Shown here one piece after another: positions 7,739 through 16,445 of a stretch of 64,000 nt of DNA. The notes under the pieces were generated by a model. It searched no databases. It worked only from the letters and a program-made list of their open reading frames with translations, and was not told where the DNA came from. The DNA is taken from the NCBI GenBank assembly GCA_947464185.1, contig CANHVY010000006.1:1-64000 (forward strand), written 5' to 3'. Origin of the DNA: Burkholderiales bacterium (GTDB lineage: Bacteria > Pseudomonadota > Gammaproteobacteria > Burkholderiales > Burkholderiaceae_C). Numbering within the stretch: the first letter of the stretch is position 1; each line of letters starts with the position of its first letter. The position numbers were made by a program, and so were the translations under genes.

Positions 7739-8305
7739 TCAATGCCTGCAGCGGCCATGCCGGTGCCGAAAGTCCCATGGCGCTTCGGCTGCGGGGTCGG
7801 CATGGGCACCCAGTGCAGCAGCACGCGCTGAGGCCTCCTGCCTGCGGTACAGGCTGCGACCGCGCGAGTCTCGCCAGGCCCAGGCGTGACCCTGGGCAAC
7901 GAGGGCGCCGTTGATGTCAATGCCCGCCACGTAGACCGTGCCCAGGGTTCGGCGGTAGTCGTCCTGGCCATGGGTGCGCAGCGTGGCCGGTCGCCCTTGC
8001 ACCTGCTGGCGCAGCGCCGCCGTGGCCTGGCGGCCCCAGAGCTGGCAGGTCTCGGGCGCATCAATCCCGCGCAGCCGCACGGCCACCAGGGGCTGACCCA
8101 CCTCGTCGGGCTGGAACCACAGGGTGTCACCGTCCACCACACGGCTGACCTGGCCCTGCAACTGCCGGGGCTCCGCCTGGGCAGGCGTGGCGACCATCCA
8201 CAGCGTCAGCCCCAAGCCCAGTGCCGAGGCCAGCATCCACAGCAAGCCCATGCGTGCAGCACCCCACAGCAGGCGAGGCAGGCGGAACCAGGTCGCCTGC
8301 TTCAT
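7739..8305 (-). CDS. Thermonuclease-family (SNase-like) protein, exported or membrane-anchored
   Basis: 188 aa. A hydrophobic segment at about 20-45, ending in PAQAEP, suggests a signal peptide or anchor. The SNase fold follows: VSRVVDGDTLWF, VRLRGIDAPET with the catalytic-type arginine and aspartates, then a QDDYRRTLGTVYV segment like the DRYGRxLAxVy strand of the family. Products would be secreted or periplasmic Ca-dependent nucleases. The C-terminus is arginine- and histidine-rich. It is the last gene of a leftward group after the Bug protein and dehydrogenase, but 64 bp separate it from the Bug gene and no functional link is evident. Confidence 0.8.
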   Translation of the reverse strand: MKQATWFRLPRLLWGAARMGLLWMLASALGLGLTLWMVATPAQAEPRQLQGQVSRVVDGDTLWFQPDEVGQPLVAVRLRGIDAPETCQLWGRQATAALRQQVQGRPATLRTHGQDDYRRTLGTVYVAGIDINGALVAQGHAWAWRDSRGRSLYRRQEASARAAALGAHADPAAEAPWDFRHRHGRCRH

Positions 8306-8369
8306 GGCGCTCTCCAGCAGGCCTCAGGCCGCGCCACCCCGGGCACGGCGGCCAGGCAGGCGGGTGGTG

Positions 8370-9401
8370 CTACTTCTTCCCCAGGCCCATCGCACGGCCC
8401 ACCTCGGTGTAGACCTGCACGCGCTGCTTCATGAACGCGTCCATCTGGTCCACGCCGACATTGACCAGTTCGAAGCCGCTCTTGGCCGCGAGTTCCTTCA
8501 TCTCCGGGTCGGCGTTCAACGCGGCCCACAGGTCCGACAGGCGCTTGCGCGCTTCGGGTGGGGTGGACTTGGGCACGCCGATGCCGCGGAAGGCGCCGTC
8601 CACCCAGTCCACACCCAGCTCCTTGAAGGTGGGCACGTCGGGCATCAGGGGATGGCGCCTGTCCATGGCCACGGCCAGGGCGCGCACGCGGCCTTTGTTG
8701 TTGATGGCGAAGGCGGTGTAGGACATGGTGCCGTCCACCTGCGCACCGAGCACGGCGGTGGCCAGGTCGCCGGTGCCCTTGTAGGGCACGTAGGTGGTCT
8801 TGACGCCGAAGTCGCGGTTCAGGCGCTCGTGAGCGGCGTGGTTGGCCGAGTTCAGGCCCGACCCGGCCAGATTCAGCTTGTTGGGCTGTGCCTTGGCCAC
8901 CCTGATGAAGTCGGCGAAGGTCTTGATGGGGCTCTGCTCGGGCACCACCAGGGCGTCGGGCGTGTAGTGGAACCAGTAGACCGGGGTGACGTCCTCGGTC
9001 TTGTACTGGACGTTGCCCTCCATGGGCTGCAGCACGGTGTGCGGCAGGTTCACGCCCACCACGGTGACACCGTCGCCCGGCAGCGTGTTCATCGTGGTCC
9101 ACATCAGCGCGCCGCCGGCCCCGGCCTTGTACTGCACCACGGTCTCCGTGGCCGGGCAGCGCTTCTTCAGCACCAGCTGCTGGTGGCGGGCCGAGAGATC
9201 GGACTCTCCCCCAGGCGGGAAGGCCTGCCAGTACATCAGGTTCTTGTCCGGGCAGGGCTGGGCCAGGGCGGGCGTGCTGAGCAACGCAGCGCCGGCGCAC
9301 ACGCCCAGCGCAGCCAGCAGCACGGGGGTGACACGACGGGTGAATCCACGGTCGATGCCACGGTGGATGCCGTGGGCAATGCAAAGGGCAAGACGGGTCA
9401 A
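8370..9401 (-). CDS. Bug-family (TctC-like) periplasmic solute-binding protein
   Basis: 343 aa, with a long N-terminal region ending in a signal peptide (TPALAQP near residue 48). The Bug fold is supported by the glycine-rich AGAGGALMW segment, TYVPYKGTGDLATAVLGAQVD and ALAVAMDRRHPLMPDVPTFKELG. These proteins deliver organic acids to tripartite tricarboxylate transporters; no TctAB genes lie nearby. It follows a tartrate/D-malate dehydrogenase by 92 bp on the same strand, so a C4 hydroxy-dicarboxylate ligand is a reasonable guess. The sequence is more divergent in its first half (PCPDKNLMYWQAFPPGGESDL) than the other five Bug proteins here. Confidence 0.8.
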   Translation of the reverse strand: MTRLALCIAHGIHRGIDRGFTRRVTPVLLAALGVCAGAALLSTPALAQPCPDKNLMYWQAFPPGGESDLSARHQQLVLKKRCPATETVVQYKAGAGGALMWTTMNTLPGDGVTVVGVNLPHTVLQPMEGNVQYKTEDVTPVYWFHYTPDALVVPEQSPIKTFADFIRVAKAQPNKLNLAGSGLNSANHAAHERLNRDFGVKTTYVPYKGTGDLATAVLGAQVDGTMSYTAFAINNKGRVRALAVAMDRRHPLMPDVPTFKELGVDWVDGAFRGIGVPKSTPPEARKRLSDLWAALNADPEMKELAAKSGFELVNVGVDQMDAFMKQRVQVYTEVGRAMGLGKK

Positions 9402-9493
9402 GGCAGGCTCCTGAAGCGAAAGAGGACCACTCCAATGTGCCCCATGCCGGCGGCGCTGTCAGGCGGGGAATCCCCAAGCGCCCCACACTGACG

Positions 9494-10564
9494 TCAGGCC
9501 TGCCGCAGCCGCTGGCACACCGCCGCCGTCACCTGGGCGGTGGTGGCCATGCCCCCCAGGTCGCCTGTGTGCAGGGTCGCGTCGGCGGTGACGGCCTCGA
9601 TGGCGGCCATGAGCGCGGCCGCGGCCCGCGCCTCACCCAGGTGCTCGAGCAGCATCACGCAGCTCCAGAAAGTGCCCACCGGGTTGGCCAGGCCCTTGCC
9701 CATGATGTCGAAGGCTGATCCGTGGATGGGCTCGAACATGCTGGGGTAGCGGCGCTCGGGGTCGATGTTGCCCGTGGGCGCGATGCCGAGGCTGCCGGCC
9801 AGCGCGGCGGCCAGATCGCTCAGGATGTCGGCGTGCAGGTTGGTGGCCACCACGGTGTCGATGGAGGCGGGCCGGTTGACCATGCGCGCGGTCATGGCAT
9901 CCACCAGCTCCTTGTCCCAGCGCACGTCCGGAAACTCGGCAGCGACCTGCAGCGCGATCTCGTCCCACATCACCATGGCGTGCCGCTGGGCGTTGCTCTT
10001 GGTCACCACCGTCAGCAGCTTGCGCGGGCGCGACTGCGCCAGACGGAAGGCGAATCGCATGATGCGCTCCACGCCGGCACGGGTCATCAGGGAGACATCG
10101 GTGGCCACCTCGATCGGGTGCCCTTGGTGCGCGCGTCCGCCCACCCCGGCGTACTCGCCCTCGGAGTTCTCGCGCACGATCACCCAGTCGAGGTCTTCAG
10201 GCCTGCAGCGCTTGAGCGGCGCATCGATGCCGGGCAGGATGCGCGTGGGCCGCACGTTGGCGTACTGGTCGAAGCCCTGGCAGATCTTCAAGCGCAGGCC
10301 CCACAGCGTGATGTGGTCGGGGATCTGCGGGTCACCAGCAGAGCCAAACAGGATGGCGTCCTGTCCTCGCAACGCCTCCAGGCCATCGGCGGGCATCATC
10401 TGGCCGTGGGCGCGGTACCAGTCCCCTCCCCATCCGAAGTTCGTGAACTCCAGGCGGAAGGTGCCCAGCCGGTCGGCCAGGGTCTGCAGCACCTGCTGCC
10501 CGGCGGGGATCACTTCCTTGCCAATGCCATCCCCCGGGATGGTGGCGATGCGATAGGTCTTCAT
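9494..10564 (-). CDS. Tartrate dehydrogenase / D-malate dehydrogenase-type decarboxylating enzyme
   Basis: 356 aa member of the isocitrate/isopropylmalate dehydrogenase family. It opens with YRIATIPGDGIGKEV. The subgroup-specific features are TLWGLRLKICQGFDQYANVRP, VIVRENSEGEYAG, TKSNAQ, and the metal-binding NLHADILSD and EPIHGSAFDIMGK. These match the TtuC/DmlA branch, which oxidises tartrate or D-malate with NAD and Mn. It is cytoplasmic. It is read divergently from the M20 amidohydrolase, with 124 bp between the starts, and leads a probable two-gene unit with the Bug protein. Confidence 0.85.
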   Translation of the reverse strand: MKTYRIATIPGDGIGKEVIPAGQQVLQTLADRLGTFRLEFTNFGWGGDWYRAHGQMMPADGLEALRGQDAILFGSAGDPQIPDHITLWGLRLKICQGFDQYANVRPTRILPGIDAPLKRCRPEDLDWVIVRENSEGEYAGVGGRAHQGHPIEVATDVSLMTRAGVERIMRFAFRLAQSRPRKLLTVVTKSNAQRHAMVMWDEIALQVAAEFPDVRWDKELVDAMTARMVNRPASIDTVVATNLHADILSDLAAALAGSLGIAPTGNIDPERRYPSMFEPIHGSAFDIMGKGLANPVGTFWSCVMLLEHLGEARAAAALMAAIEAVTADATLHTGDLGGMATTAQVTAAVCQRLRQA

Positions 10565-10688
10565 GCTTGCTCCTGATCATCTGCGTGGCAGCCAAGGCCT
10601 GCAGTGTCGCCCGAGCCAAAGCGTCGTGTCGCACCTGCGGGGACAACGCAGACAATCGCGATTCCTGAGCCTTGAACCCGCGCCCGCC

Positions 10689-11879
10689 ATGAACGCACCC
10701 CTGCCCCTGCCTGCCCTGGACGAAGTCCGTGCCCACGAAGCCGAGATGATCGCCATCCGGCACCGCATCCACCAGAACCCCGAACTGGCGTACCAGGAGA
10801 ACGCCACCGCCGATCTCGTGGCCGAGTGCCTGCAGCGCTGGGGCTACGAGGTGCACCGCGGCCTGGGCGTGACGGGCGTGGTGGGCACGCTGAAGGTGGG
10901 CAGCAGCACGCGGCGCATCGGCCTGCGCGCCGACATGGACGCGCTGCCCATCCAGGAAGACAGCGGCAAGCCCTGGGCGAGCAAGGTCTTCGGCAAGATG
11001 CACGCCTGCGGCCATGACGGCCACACCGCCATGCTGCTGAGCGCGGCACGCCACCTGGCCGCCACGCAGCGCTTCGACGGCATCCTGCATGTGGTGTTCC
11101 AGCCGGCCGAGGAAGGCCAGGGCGGCGCGCGCCAGATGCTGGAAGACGGCTTCCTGGATCTGTTCCCCTGCGAGGCGATGTTTGGCATGCACAACGCGCC
11201 AGGCCTGCCAGCGGGCAAGTTCGCCGCGATGCCGGGCTTTGCGCTGGCCAGCTCTGACTCGGCCATCATCAAGGTGCGGGGTCGGGGTGGCCACGGCGCC
11301 ATGCCGCAGCATTCCACCGACTGCGTGGTGGCGGCCAGCAGCGTGGTCATGGCACTGCAGACGATCGTGTCGCGCAACGTGCCGCCGCTGCAGGTGGGCA
11401 TCGTCACCGTCGGGGCCTTTCTGGCGGGCGACGCGCCCAACGTCATTCCCGGCGAGGCCGAGCTGCGCCTGACCGTGCGGGCGTTCCACCCCGACGTGCG
11501 CGACCTGCTGCAGCGGCGCATCACCGAGATCGCCCAGGCCCAGGCCGCAGTACACGGTTGCACGGCCGAGGTGGACTACCAGCGCCGCTACCCCGTGCTG
11601 CACAACCACCCCAAGGAGACCGCCTTCTGCACGCAGGTGGTGCGCGACTGGCTGGGCGAAGACGGCCTGCTGCACGCCGAACCCGTCACCGGCAGCGAGG
11701 ACTTCGCCTTCTTTCTGGAGAAGGTGCCGGGCTGCTACGTCTTCATCGGCAACGGCGTCGGTTCCGAGGGCGGCTGCATGGTGCACAACCCGGGCTACGA
11801 CTTCAACGACGCCTGCCTGTCCACGGGGGCCAGCTACTGGGTCAAGCTGGCCGAGACGTACCTGAAGCAGGGCGGCTGA
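10689..11879 (+). CDS. M20-family amidohydrolase (hippurate hydrolase / N-acyl amino acid deacylase type)
   Basis: 396 aa from ATG 10689; the upstream 42 codons of the ORF are not typical of the family. Dinuclear metal motifs are clear: HACGHDGH (ligands H and D), FQPAEEGQGGA (general base EE), GMHNAPGLPAG and a C-terminal MVHNPGYDFND. It cleaves N-acyl groups from amino acids in the cytoplasm, with hippurate, N-acetyl or IAA-conjugates as possible substrates. It is divergent from the tartrate dehydrogenase and is followed after 49 bp by the RstA-like regulator. Confidence 0.85.
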   Translation: MNAPLPLPALDEVRAHEAEMIAIRHRIHQNPELAYQENATADLVAECLQRWGYEVHRGLGVTGVVGTLKVGSSTRRIGLRADMDALPIQEDSGKPWASKVFGKMHACGHDGHTAMLLSAARHLAATQRFDGILHVVFQPAEEGQGGARQMLEDGFLDLFPCEAMFGMHNAPGLPAGKFAAMPGFALASSDSAIIKVRGRGGHGAMPQHSTDCVVAASSVVMALQTIVSRNVPPLQVGIVTVGAFLAGDAPNVIPGEAELRLTVRAFHPDVRDLLQRRITEIAQAQAAVHGCTAEVDYQRRYPVLHNHPKETAFCTQVVRDWLGEDGLLHAEPVTGSEDFAFFLEKVPGCYVFIGNGVGSEGGCMVHNPGYDFNDACLSTGASYWVKLAETYLKQGG

Positions 11880-11928
11880 GTTCCGCCACGGAATTCGGCA
11901 GCACACGAAGACACAGGCACGACCGCCC

Positions 11929-12666
11929 ATGGACGGAGCCCGCATCCTGCTGGTGGAGGACGACGAACGCCTGGCGCAACTGGTGTCCGACGCCCTGACC
12001 AAGGCGGGCTGGCAGGTCACTCACGCGGCCCGGGGCGACGAAGGCGAAGCCCTGATGCGTCGCGAGCGTTTTGACGTCGTGCTGCTGGATGGGCACCTGC
12101 CCGGAAAGGACGGCTTCGACGTGCTGCGGGACGTGCGCCGGGACTTCACGGGCCGCATCGTGATGCTGACCGCGCGCGATGACGATATCGACCAGGTGCT
12201 GGGCCTGGAGGGCGGCGCCGACGACTACATCACCAAGCCTGTGGCCCCGCGCGTGCTGCTGGCGCGGCTGAAGGCGATGCTGCGGCGTGAAGCGCCCACA
12301 GTGGGTACCGCGGGCACAGCGGGTACAGCGGGTACAACGGGCGCAGCCGCTGGGGCAGACCGGCGCGTCATGCGCTTCGGCACCCTGGAGCTGAACCCCG
12401 CCGCGCGGGAGGTCACGCTCGCAGGCCAGGCGCTGGCGCTGACCACCGCGGAGTACGAACTGCTGCACTTCCTGGCCGAGCGGGCCGGGCAAGTGGTGTC
12501 GCGCGACGACATCATGCAGGGGCTGCGCGGCCTGGAGTTCGACGGCCTGGACCGCGCCATCGACGCTCGCATCTCGCGACTGCGGCGCAAGATTGGCGAC
12601 GATGCGGACACGCCCTCGCGCATCAAGACCGTGCGCGGCCAGGGCTACCTCTTCGTGCCGGGATGA
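11929..12666 (+). CDS. OmpR-family response regulator, RstA-like
   Basis: 245 aa. The receiver domain has the acidic pocket VEDD, phospho-acceptor D54 in LLDGHLPG and K103 in ITKPVAP. The C-terminal winged helix has LTTAEYELLHFLAE and the RstA-typical segment LRGLEFDGLDRAIDARISRL. The interdomain linker contains a run of GTA/GTAG repeats encoded by a 9-bp tandem repeat. The gene overlaps the next one (sensor kinase) by 4 bp, so the two are co-translated. Target genes cannot be told from the sequence. Confidence 0.85.
   Translation: MDGARILLVEDDERLAQLVSDALTKAGWQVTHAARGDEGEALMRRERFDVVLLDGHLPGKDGFDVLRDVRRDFTGRIVMLTARDDDIDQVLGLEGGADDYITKPVAPRVLLARLKAMLRREAPTVGTAGTAGTAGTTGAAAGADRRVMRFGTLELNPAAREVTLAGQALALTTAEYELLHFLAERAGQVVSRDDIMQGLRGLEFDGLDRAIDARISRLRRKIGDDADTPSRIKTVRGQGYLFVPG
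12303..12344 (+). repeat. 9-bp tandem repeat in the rstA-like linker
   Basis: About four imperfect copies of GGTACAGCG encode GTA-GTA-GTA-GTT in the flexible linker between the receiver and DNA-binding domains. Copy-number change would keep the frame and alter only linker length. Confidence 0.7.
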
Positions 12667-14030
12667 CCTCGGCACCCGCTGCGACGGCGAGGACCCCTGG
12701 AGCCCGCGTCGCCCGCGTGGCCGCCGGGCTGGCCCTGGCGGTGATGGCGATGCTGCTGCTGGTGCAAGCCCTGGTCGCCCTGGCGGTGAAGGAGGTCACG
12801 GACGACTACGTTCGCCGCTTCATGGGCGGCACCGTGCTGATGCTGCAGCACGAGCTGGCACCCCTGGACGACGCCACCCGCGCCCAGCGGGTGCGCGAGC
12901 TGGACGAACGCTTTGCCTACCCGGTGGCCCTGGCGCCGGCCCAGGGTTTCACGGCAGAGGAGCGTGCCCGGCTGGCGGCCGGCGAGCTGCTGGTGACGGG
13001 GTTCAATCGGCGCGTGGTGGCGGCCCTGCCGGCTGGCACGGCGCAGCCCACGCCAGGAACCGCTCTGGCGTCCGAACAGGTGCTGGTGCTGGGCCCGCTG
13101 GACCCGGACTGGAACCCCGAGCACCGGCTGAACCTGCCCCGGGAACTGTGGCTGCAGATGGCCGCGGCGGTGGTGCTGGCTGCCGTCGTGGGACTGAGCG
13201 CCTGGGCGCTGCTGCGCCCCGCCTGGCGCGACCTGCGTGCCTTGCAGCGCACGGCCGACGCACTGGGCGCCGGGCGCTTTGACATCCCCATGCCAGCGCT
13301 GGCCAGCCGCCTGTTCGCCCCCGTGGGTCGCGGCATGCGCGCCACCCTGGAGCGCCTGGCCGGGGCGCTGGCGGCCCAGCGCGAGCTGACCGGCGCGGTC
13401 TCGCATGAGCTGCGCACGCCCCTGGCGCGCCTGCGCTTTGCCTTGGACGCGCTGGTGGACGAAGAAGATGCCGCCCGGCGCGCCGACGCCGTGGCGGCCT
13501 GTGAACGGGACATCGACGAACTCGAGGCGCTGATCGACGCGAGCCTGACACTGGCGCGCCTGGAAATGGGCGCCGTGGCCGCCGCACCGGTACCGGGCGA
13601 CCTGACGGCCCTGCTGGAGCAGGAACTGCAGGCCCTCGCGCCCCTGTTGGAAGGCAAGACCGTGGGCACGCACTGGGCCCTGCCAGGCCCGGTGGAGTTC
13701 GACGCGCGCCTGCTGCCTTATGCCCTGCGCAACGGGGTGCGCAATGCCGTCCGTCATGCCCGCTCGCGCATCGAGCTCTCCGCCTGGGTCGAAGGCGGCC
13801 GGGTCTTCGTGGCGGTGGACGATGACGGGCCCGGGGTACCACCGGAGCAGCGCGAGGCCGTGTTCCAGCCCTTCAAACGCCTGGACGGCGAGCGCGAGCG
13901 CCGCAGCCGCGGCTGGGGCCTGGGCCTGGCGATCGTGCGCCGCGTGGCCGAGGCCCATGGCGGGCAGGCCCGGATGCAAAGCGCCCCGCTGGGCGGGGCG
14001 CGCTTGTTGATCGACTGGCCGACGCCGTAA
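12663..14030 (+). CDS. Sensor histidine kinase, RstB-like
   Basis: 455 aa. Two membrane helices (about 20-43 and 165-185) enclose a ~120-residue periplasmic sensor. A HAMP-like region follows, then the H-box SHELRTPLARLRF with H248, N-box NGVRNAVRHA, G1 DDDGPGVP and G2 GWGLGLAI. It partners the RstA-like regulator, whose stop it overlaps (ATGA). The long self-complementary stretch near the 3' end (gcgccccgc/gcggggcgc) is coding. The signal is unknown; E. coli RstB is linked to PhoPQ/Mg and acid, which need not hold here. Confidence 0.85.
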   Translation: MTSAPAATARTPGARVARVAAGLALAVMAMLLLVQALVALAVKEVTDDYVRRFMGGTVLMLQHELAPLDDATRAQRVRELDERFAYPVALAPAQGFTAEERARLAAGELLVTGFNRRVVAALPAGTAQPTPGTALASEQVLVLGPLDPDWNPEHRLNLPRELWLQMAAAVVLAAVVGLSAWALLRPAWRDLRALQRTADALGAGRFDIPMPALASRLFAPVGRGMRATLERLAGALAAQRELTGAVSHELRTPLARLRFALDALVDEEDAARRADAVAACERDIDELEALIDASLTLARLEMGAVAAAPVPGDLTALLEQELQALAPLLEGKTVGTHWALPGPVEFDARLLPYALRNGVRNAVRHARSRIELSAWVEGGRVFVAVDDDGPGVPPEQREAVFQPFKRLDGERERRSRGWGLGLAIVRRVAEAHGGQARMQSAPLGGARLLIDWPTP

Positions 14031-14069
14031 GGCGTCGCCGGCCACTGCAGGGGGCCGGACCGAAGCCGG

Positions 14070-14612
14070 TCACATCGCCTGCACGGTGTGCGAGGTGGTG
14101 ACCTTCAGCCAGGCGCCGGGATGCTGCGGCAGGTTCACCAGGTACTCACGCCCGTCCCACTCGTAGCGCACCGAGTAATCACGCACCTGCTCGCGCATGG
14201 TGGTCACCGGCTGGCAGACCTGGACCGTCTTCACCGTCGTGGTGGTGTTCTGCTCGGCCATGTTGCGCGCGATCTGCGCGCCCACGGTGCTGCCCGCGGC
14301 CACCGCCACCACCTTGCCGCTGCCCTTGCCGATGGGTGACGCGATGGCGCCGCCAATCAGCGATCCGGCCAAGGTGGTCCCCCAGCCCGCCTGACCCGGG
14401 GTGGTCACCACCTGCTGCTGCTCGGTGCAGTGCTGGCTCTGCTCGCTGAAGCGCTCGGTGTTCGCCGTGACGCTGATGACGCGGGCCAGGGACGCGCTGG
14501 ACACACGGTGATCACCGCTGCGGAAGTCTTGCGCCAGGGCTGCGGTGACGCCCACGGTCAGGGTGGTGGCCACCAGGGCGAGGGCGAAGGCGCGGGGGGT
14601 GAACTTGCTCAT
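14070..14612 (-). CDS. Glycine-zipper (2TM / 17-kDa antigen-like) exported protein
   Basis: 180 aa from ATG 14612, preceded by AAGGAG at proper spacing; the much longer ORF-track version lacks support. The signal peptide ends near residue 28 (TAALAQDF). The middle carries a glycine zipper (TLAGSLIGGAIASPIGKGSGK, then AAGSTVGAQI) typical of outer-membrane-associated surface-antigen-type proteins. The C-terminal part ends with a CQPVTTMREQV...YEWDGREYLV region common in such beta-proteobacterial proteins. It probably acts in the envelope; its exact role is unknown. It is convergent with rstB. Confidence 0.75.
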   Translation of the reverse strand: MSKFTPRAFALALVATTLTVGVTAALAQDFRSGDHRVSSASLARVISVTANTERFSEQSQHCTEQQQVVTTPGQAGWGTTLAGSLIGGAIASPIGKGSGKVVAVAAGSTVGAQIARNMAEQNTTTTVKTVQVCQPVTTMREQVRDYSVRYEWDGREYLVNLPQHPGAWLKVTTSHTVQAM

Positions 14613-14781
14613 GGGAATCTCCTTGTTGCTGCACTGTGGCGACACACCGTGTGTCGATGGAAGGCATTGTGGAAACCCCTGGCACGCTTGTCTGTGGCGC
14701 CTGTGTGGGCGCTTCGTGACAATCTGTGACAGTACCCGGCGCCAGCCGCCCCGTCCCTCATGGTTTGAACAGGTTGCACCC

Positions 14782-15468
14782 ATGACACCCTTGCGCATGA
14801 TTTCCTCCATGGCCACCCGCCAGGTGCTGGCCGAGCTGATCGCTGGCCATGAGCGTGCCGGTGGTGGCCCCACGACCCTGGAGGCCGTGGGCGGGGTAGA
14901 CGCGGCCCGGCGCGTGCAGGAAGGCGAAGTCTTCGACCTCGTGGTGCTGGCCGCCAACGCCCTGGCGGCCCTGGAGAGTGCTGGCAAGACGGTGGCCAGC
15001 AGCACCGTGGCCCTGGTGCGCTCAGGTGTCTCGGTGGCCGTGCCGGCGGGGGCACCGCAACTGGACATTGGCACGGAAGACGCGCTGAAGGCGGCCGTAC
15101 TGGCCGCGCCGACGCTGGGATACTCCACCGGCCCCAGCGGCACGCACCTGCTCAAGACCTTCGAGCGCTGGGGCATCCTGGAGACGGTGCGCCCGCGCAT
15201 CGTCCAGGCGCCACCGGGCGTGCCGGTGGCCCGCCTGGTCGCGCAAGGTGAGGTGGCGCTGGGCTTTCAGCAGTTGAGCGAACTGCTGCATGTGCCAGGC
15301 ATCGCCATCGTCGGCCCCTTGCCGCCGGGCGTACAGATCATGACCACCTTCTCAGCAGCGCTGGCGGCCACGTGCCGGCAACCTGAAGCGGCGCAAGAGC
15401 TGCTGGCCTTCATGGCCTCACCCGTGGCGGACGAGGCCAAGCGGCGCCAGGGGATGGAACCGGCCTGA
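14782..15468 (+). CDS. ModA-like substrate-binding domain protein without signal peptide
   Basis: 228 aa from ATG 14782. It has the periplasmic-binding-protein type 2 fold of the molybdate-binding family: MISSMATRQVLAELI at the start, DLVVLAANALAALE, TGPSGTHLLKTFERWGI and PEAAQELLAFMASPVA at the end. There is no hydrophobic leader, so it is predicted to stay in the cytoplasm unless the start is wrong; the upstream frame does not supply a signal peptide either. It resembles a second protein in this window (45186-45887). Both may be cytosolic ligand-binding proteins of unknown purpose. It is convergent with the DUF429 gene. Confidence 0.7.
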   Translation: MTPLRMISSMATRQVLAELIAGHERAGGGPTTLEAVGGVDAARRVQEGEVFDLVVLAANALAALESAGKTVASSTVALVRSGVSVAVPAGAPQLDIGTEDALKAAVLAAPTLGYSTGPSGTHLLKTFERWGILETVRPRIVQAPPGVPVARLVAQGEVALGFQQLSELLHVPGIAIVGPLPPGVQIMTTFSAALAATCRQPEAAQELLAFMASPVADEAKRRQGMEPA

Positions 15469-15505
15469 ATATCAGGCCCGCATGCCGTCGTCTGCGGCCC
15501 GCACT

Positions 15506-16336
15506 TCAAGCGGTGACGATCCAGCCCTCCACCGGGTCCACCTCTGCCGGCAGGCCGTAGCCGGGCTGCGCGGCCGCCCAGGCCGCCTGCACCAGGCACA
15601 ACACGGCATCCAGCCGGTCGCCCGAGGCGTCGTCCACCAAGCTGTCGCGCTGCGCATGCGTGAGTTTCAGGCGCAGCCCCAGCCGGGTGCGGCCCTGCTC
15701 CAGGGCGTCCACGATGTCCTTGCGGGCGATCAGCCGGTCGGCGCTGTCCTGGTTCTTGTACGAGCGGTTGCCGATCAGCTCGTACGCCAGCCAGCCGGGG
15801 TAGCCCTCCAGGCCCACGCGAGCCTCGTCGCCTGCATGCAGGCCGGGCAGGCTCAGGCCCGCGGCCAGCAGGCGCGACAGCCCCTCGAAGTACATGAAGC
15901 CCACGGGCACGTAGCGGGTCTGCAGCGGGCTGGTGGAGCTGATGCCGGGCAGCGCACCGTCGGTGCGCCGGTGCAGCAGGCGCTGGCCGGCGGGCCGGGT
16001 GTTGCCCCAGGCATCGACCAGGGCGCGGAAGCCCATGCGCGTGGTGCAGCGCCGCCGCAACTCGGCCATCACGCCCTGCGCAGAAGCCCCCAGCGCCAGA
16101 TGCTCCACAAAGGCCCTGGGCAGGCCGAAAGGAAAGTCAAACGCCCCCAGCCAGGGGCCGGGTTCGGCCAGGGCCGCCTCGAAGGCGCTGAAGTCCGTGC
16201 ACACGTCCAGGCGTTCGAAGCGCAGCACCGGTCCTTGAAGGCGGCCCCGGGCCACGGTGATGGGCTTGCGGCGCGACGGCGCGCTGGTGAAATCCACGCC
16301 CAGCAGTGCGGGGGTGTCAAAGGTCGAAAGGAACAT
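15506..16336 (-). CDS. DUF429 domain protein (RNase H-like fold, predicted nuclease)
   Basis: 276 aa. DUF429 features include LLGVDFTSAPSRRKPI at the N-terminus, GAFDFPFGLPRAFVE, the EGYPGWLAYEL segment and a C-terminal DDASGDRLDAVLCLVQAAWA with conserved aspartates. This family is predicted to be an RNase H-fold nuclease; its biological role is not established. It is cytoplasmic, divergent from the asparaginase gene and has no operon partner. Confidence 0.75.
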   Translation of the reverse strand: MFLSTFDTPALLGVDFTSAPSRRKPITVARGRLQGPVLRFERLDVCTDFSAFEAALAEPGPWLGAFDFPFGLPRAFVEHLALGASAQGVMAELRRRCTTRMGFRALVDAWGNTRPAGQRLLHRRTDGALPGISSTSPLQTRYVPVGFMYFEGLSRLLAAGLSLPGLHAGDEARVGLEGYPGWLAYELIGNRSYKNQDSADRLIARKDIVDALEQGRTRLGLRLKLTHAQRDSLVDDASGDRLDAVLCLVQAAWAAAQPGYGLPAEVDPVEGWIVTA

Positions 16337-16445
16337 CGCTCAATTGTCCGCCGGCAGCCTGATGCGCAAATCCTCTCCGTAACCAGTGACCAGCACGCCG
16401 TACCCAGCACCCAGCGGCCGGTTCACCGGCGCTACAGTGCCTCGG

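Noticed and set aside
10332-12020. 562-aa antisense ORF across the dehydrogenase, amidohydrolase and regulator genes
   Set aside because: It spans three well-supported genes and shows no domain; a GC shadow.
13981-14001. Perfect hairpin gcgccccgc-tgg-gcggggcgc as terminator
   Set aside because: It lies inside the rstB-like coding region before the stop and has no T-run.
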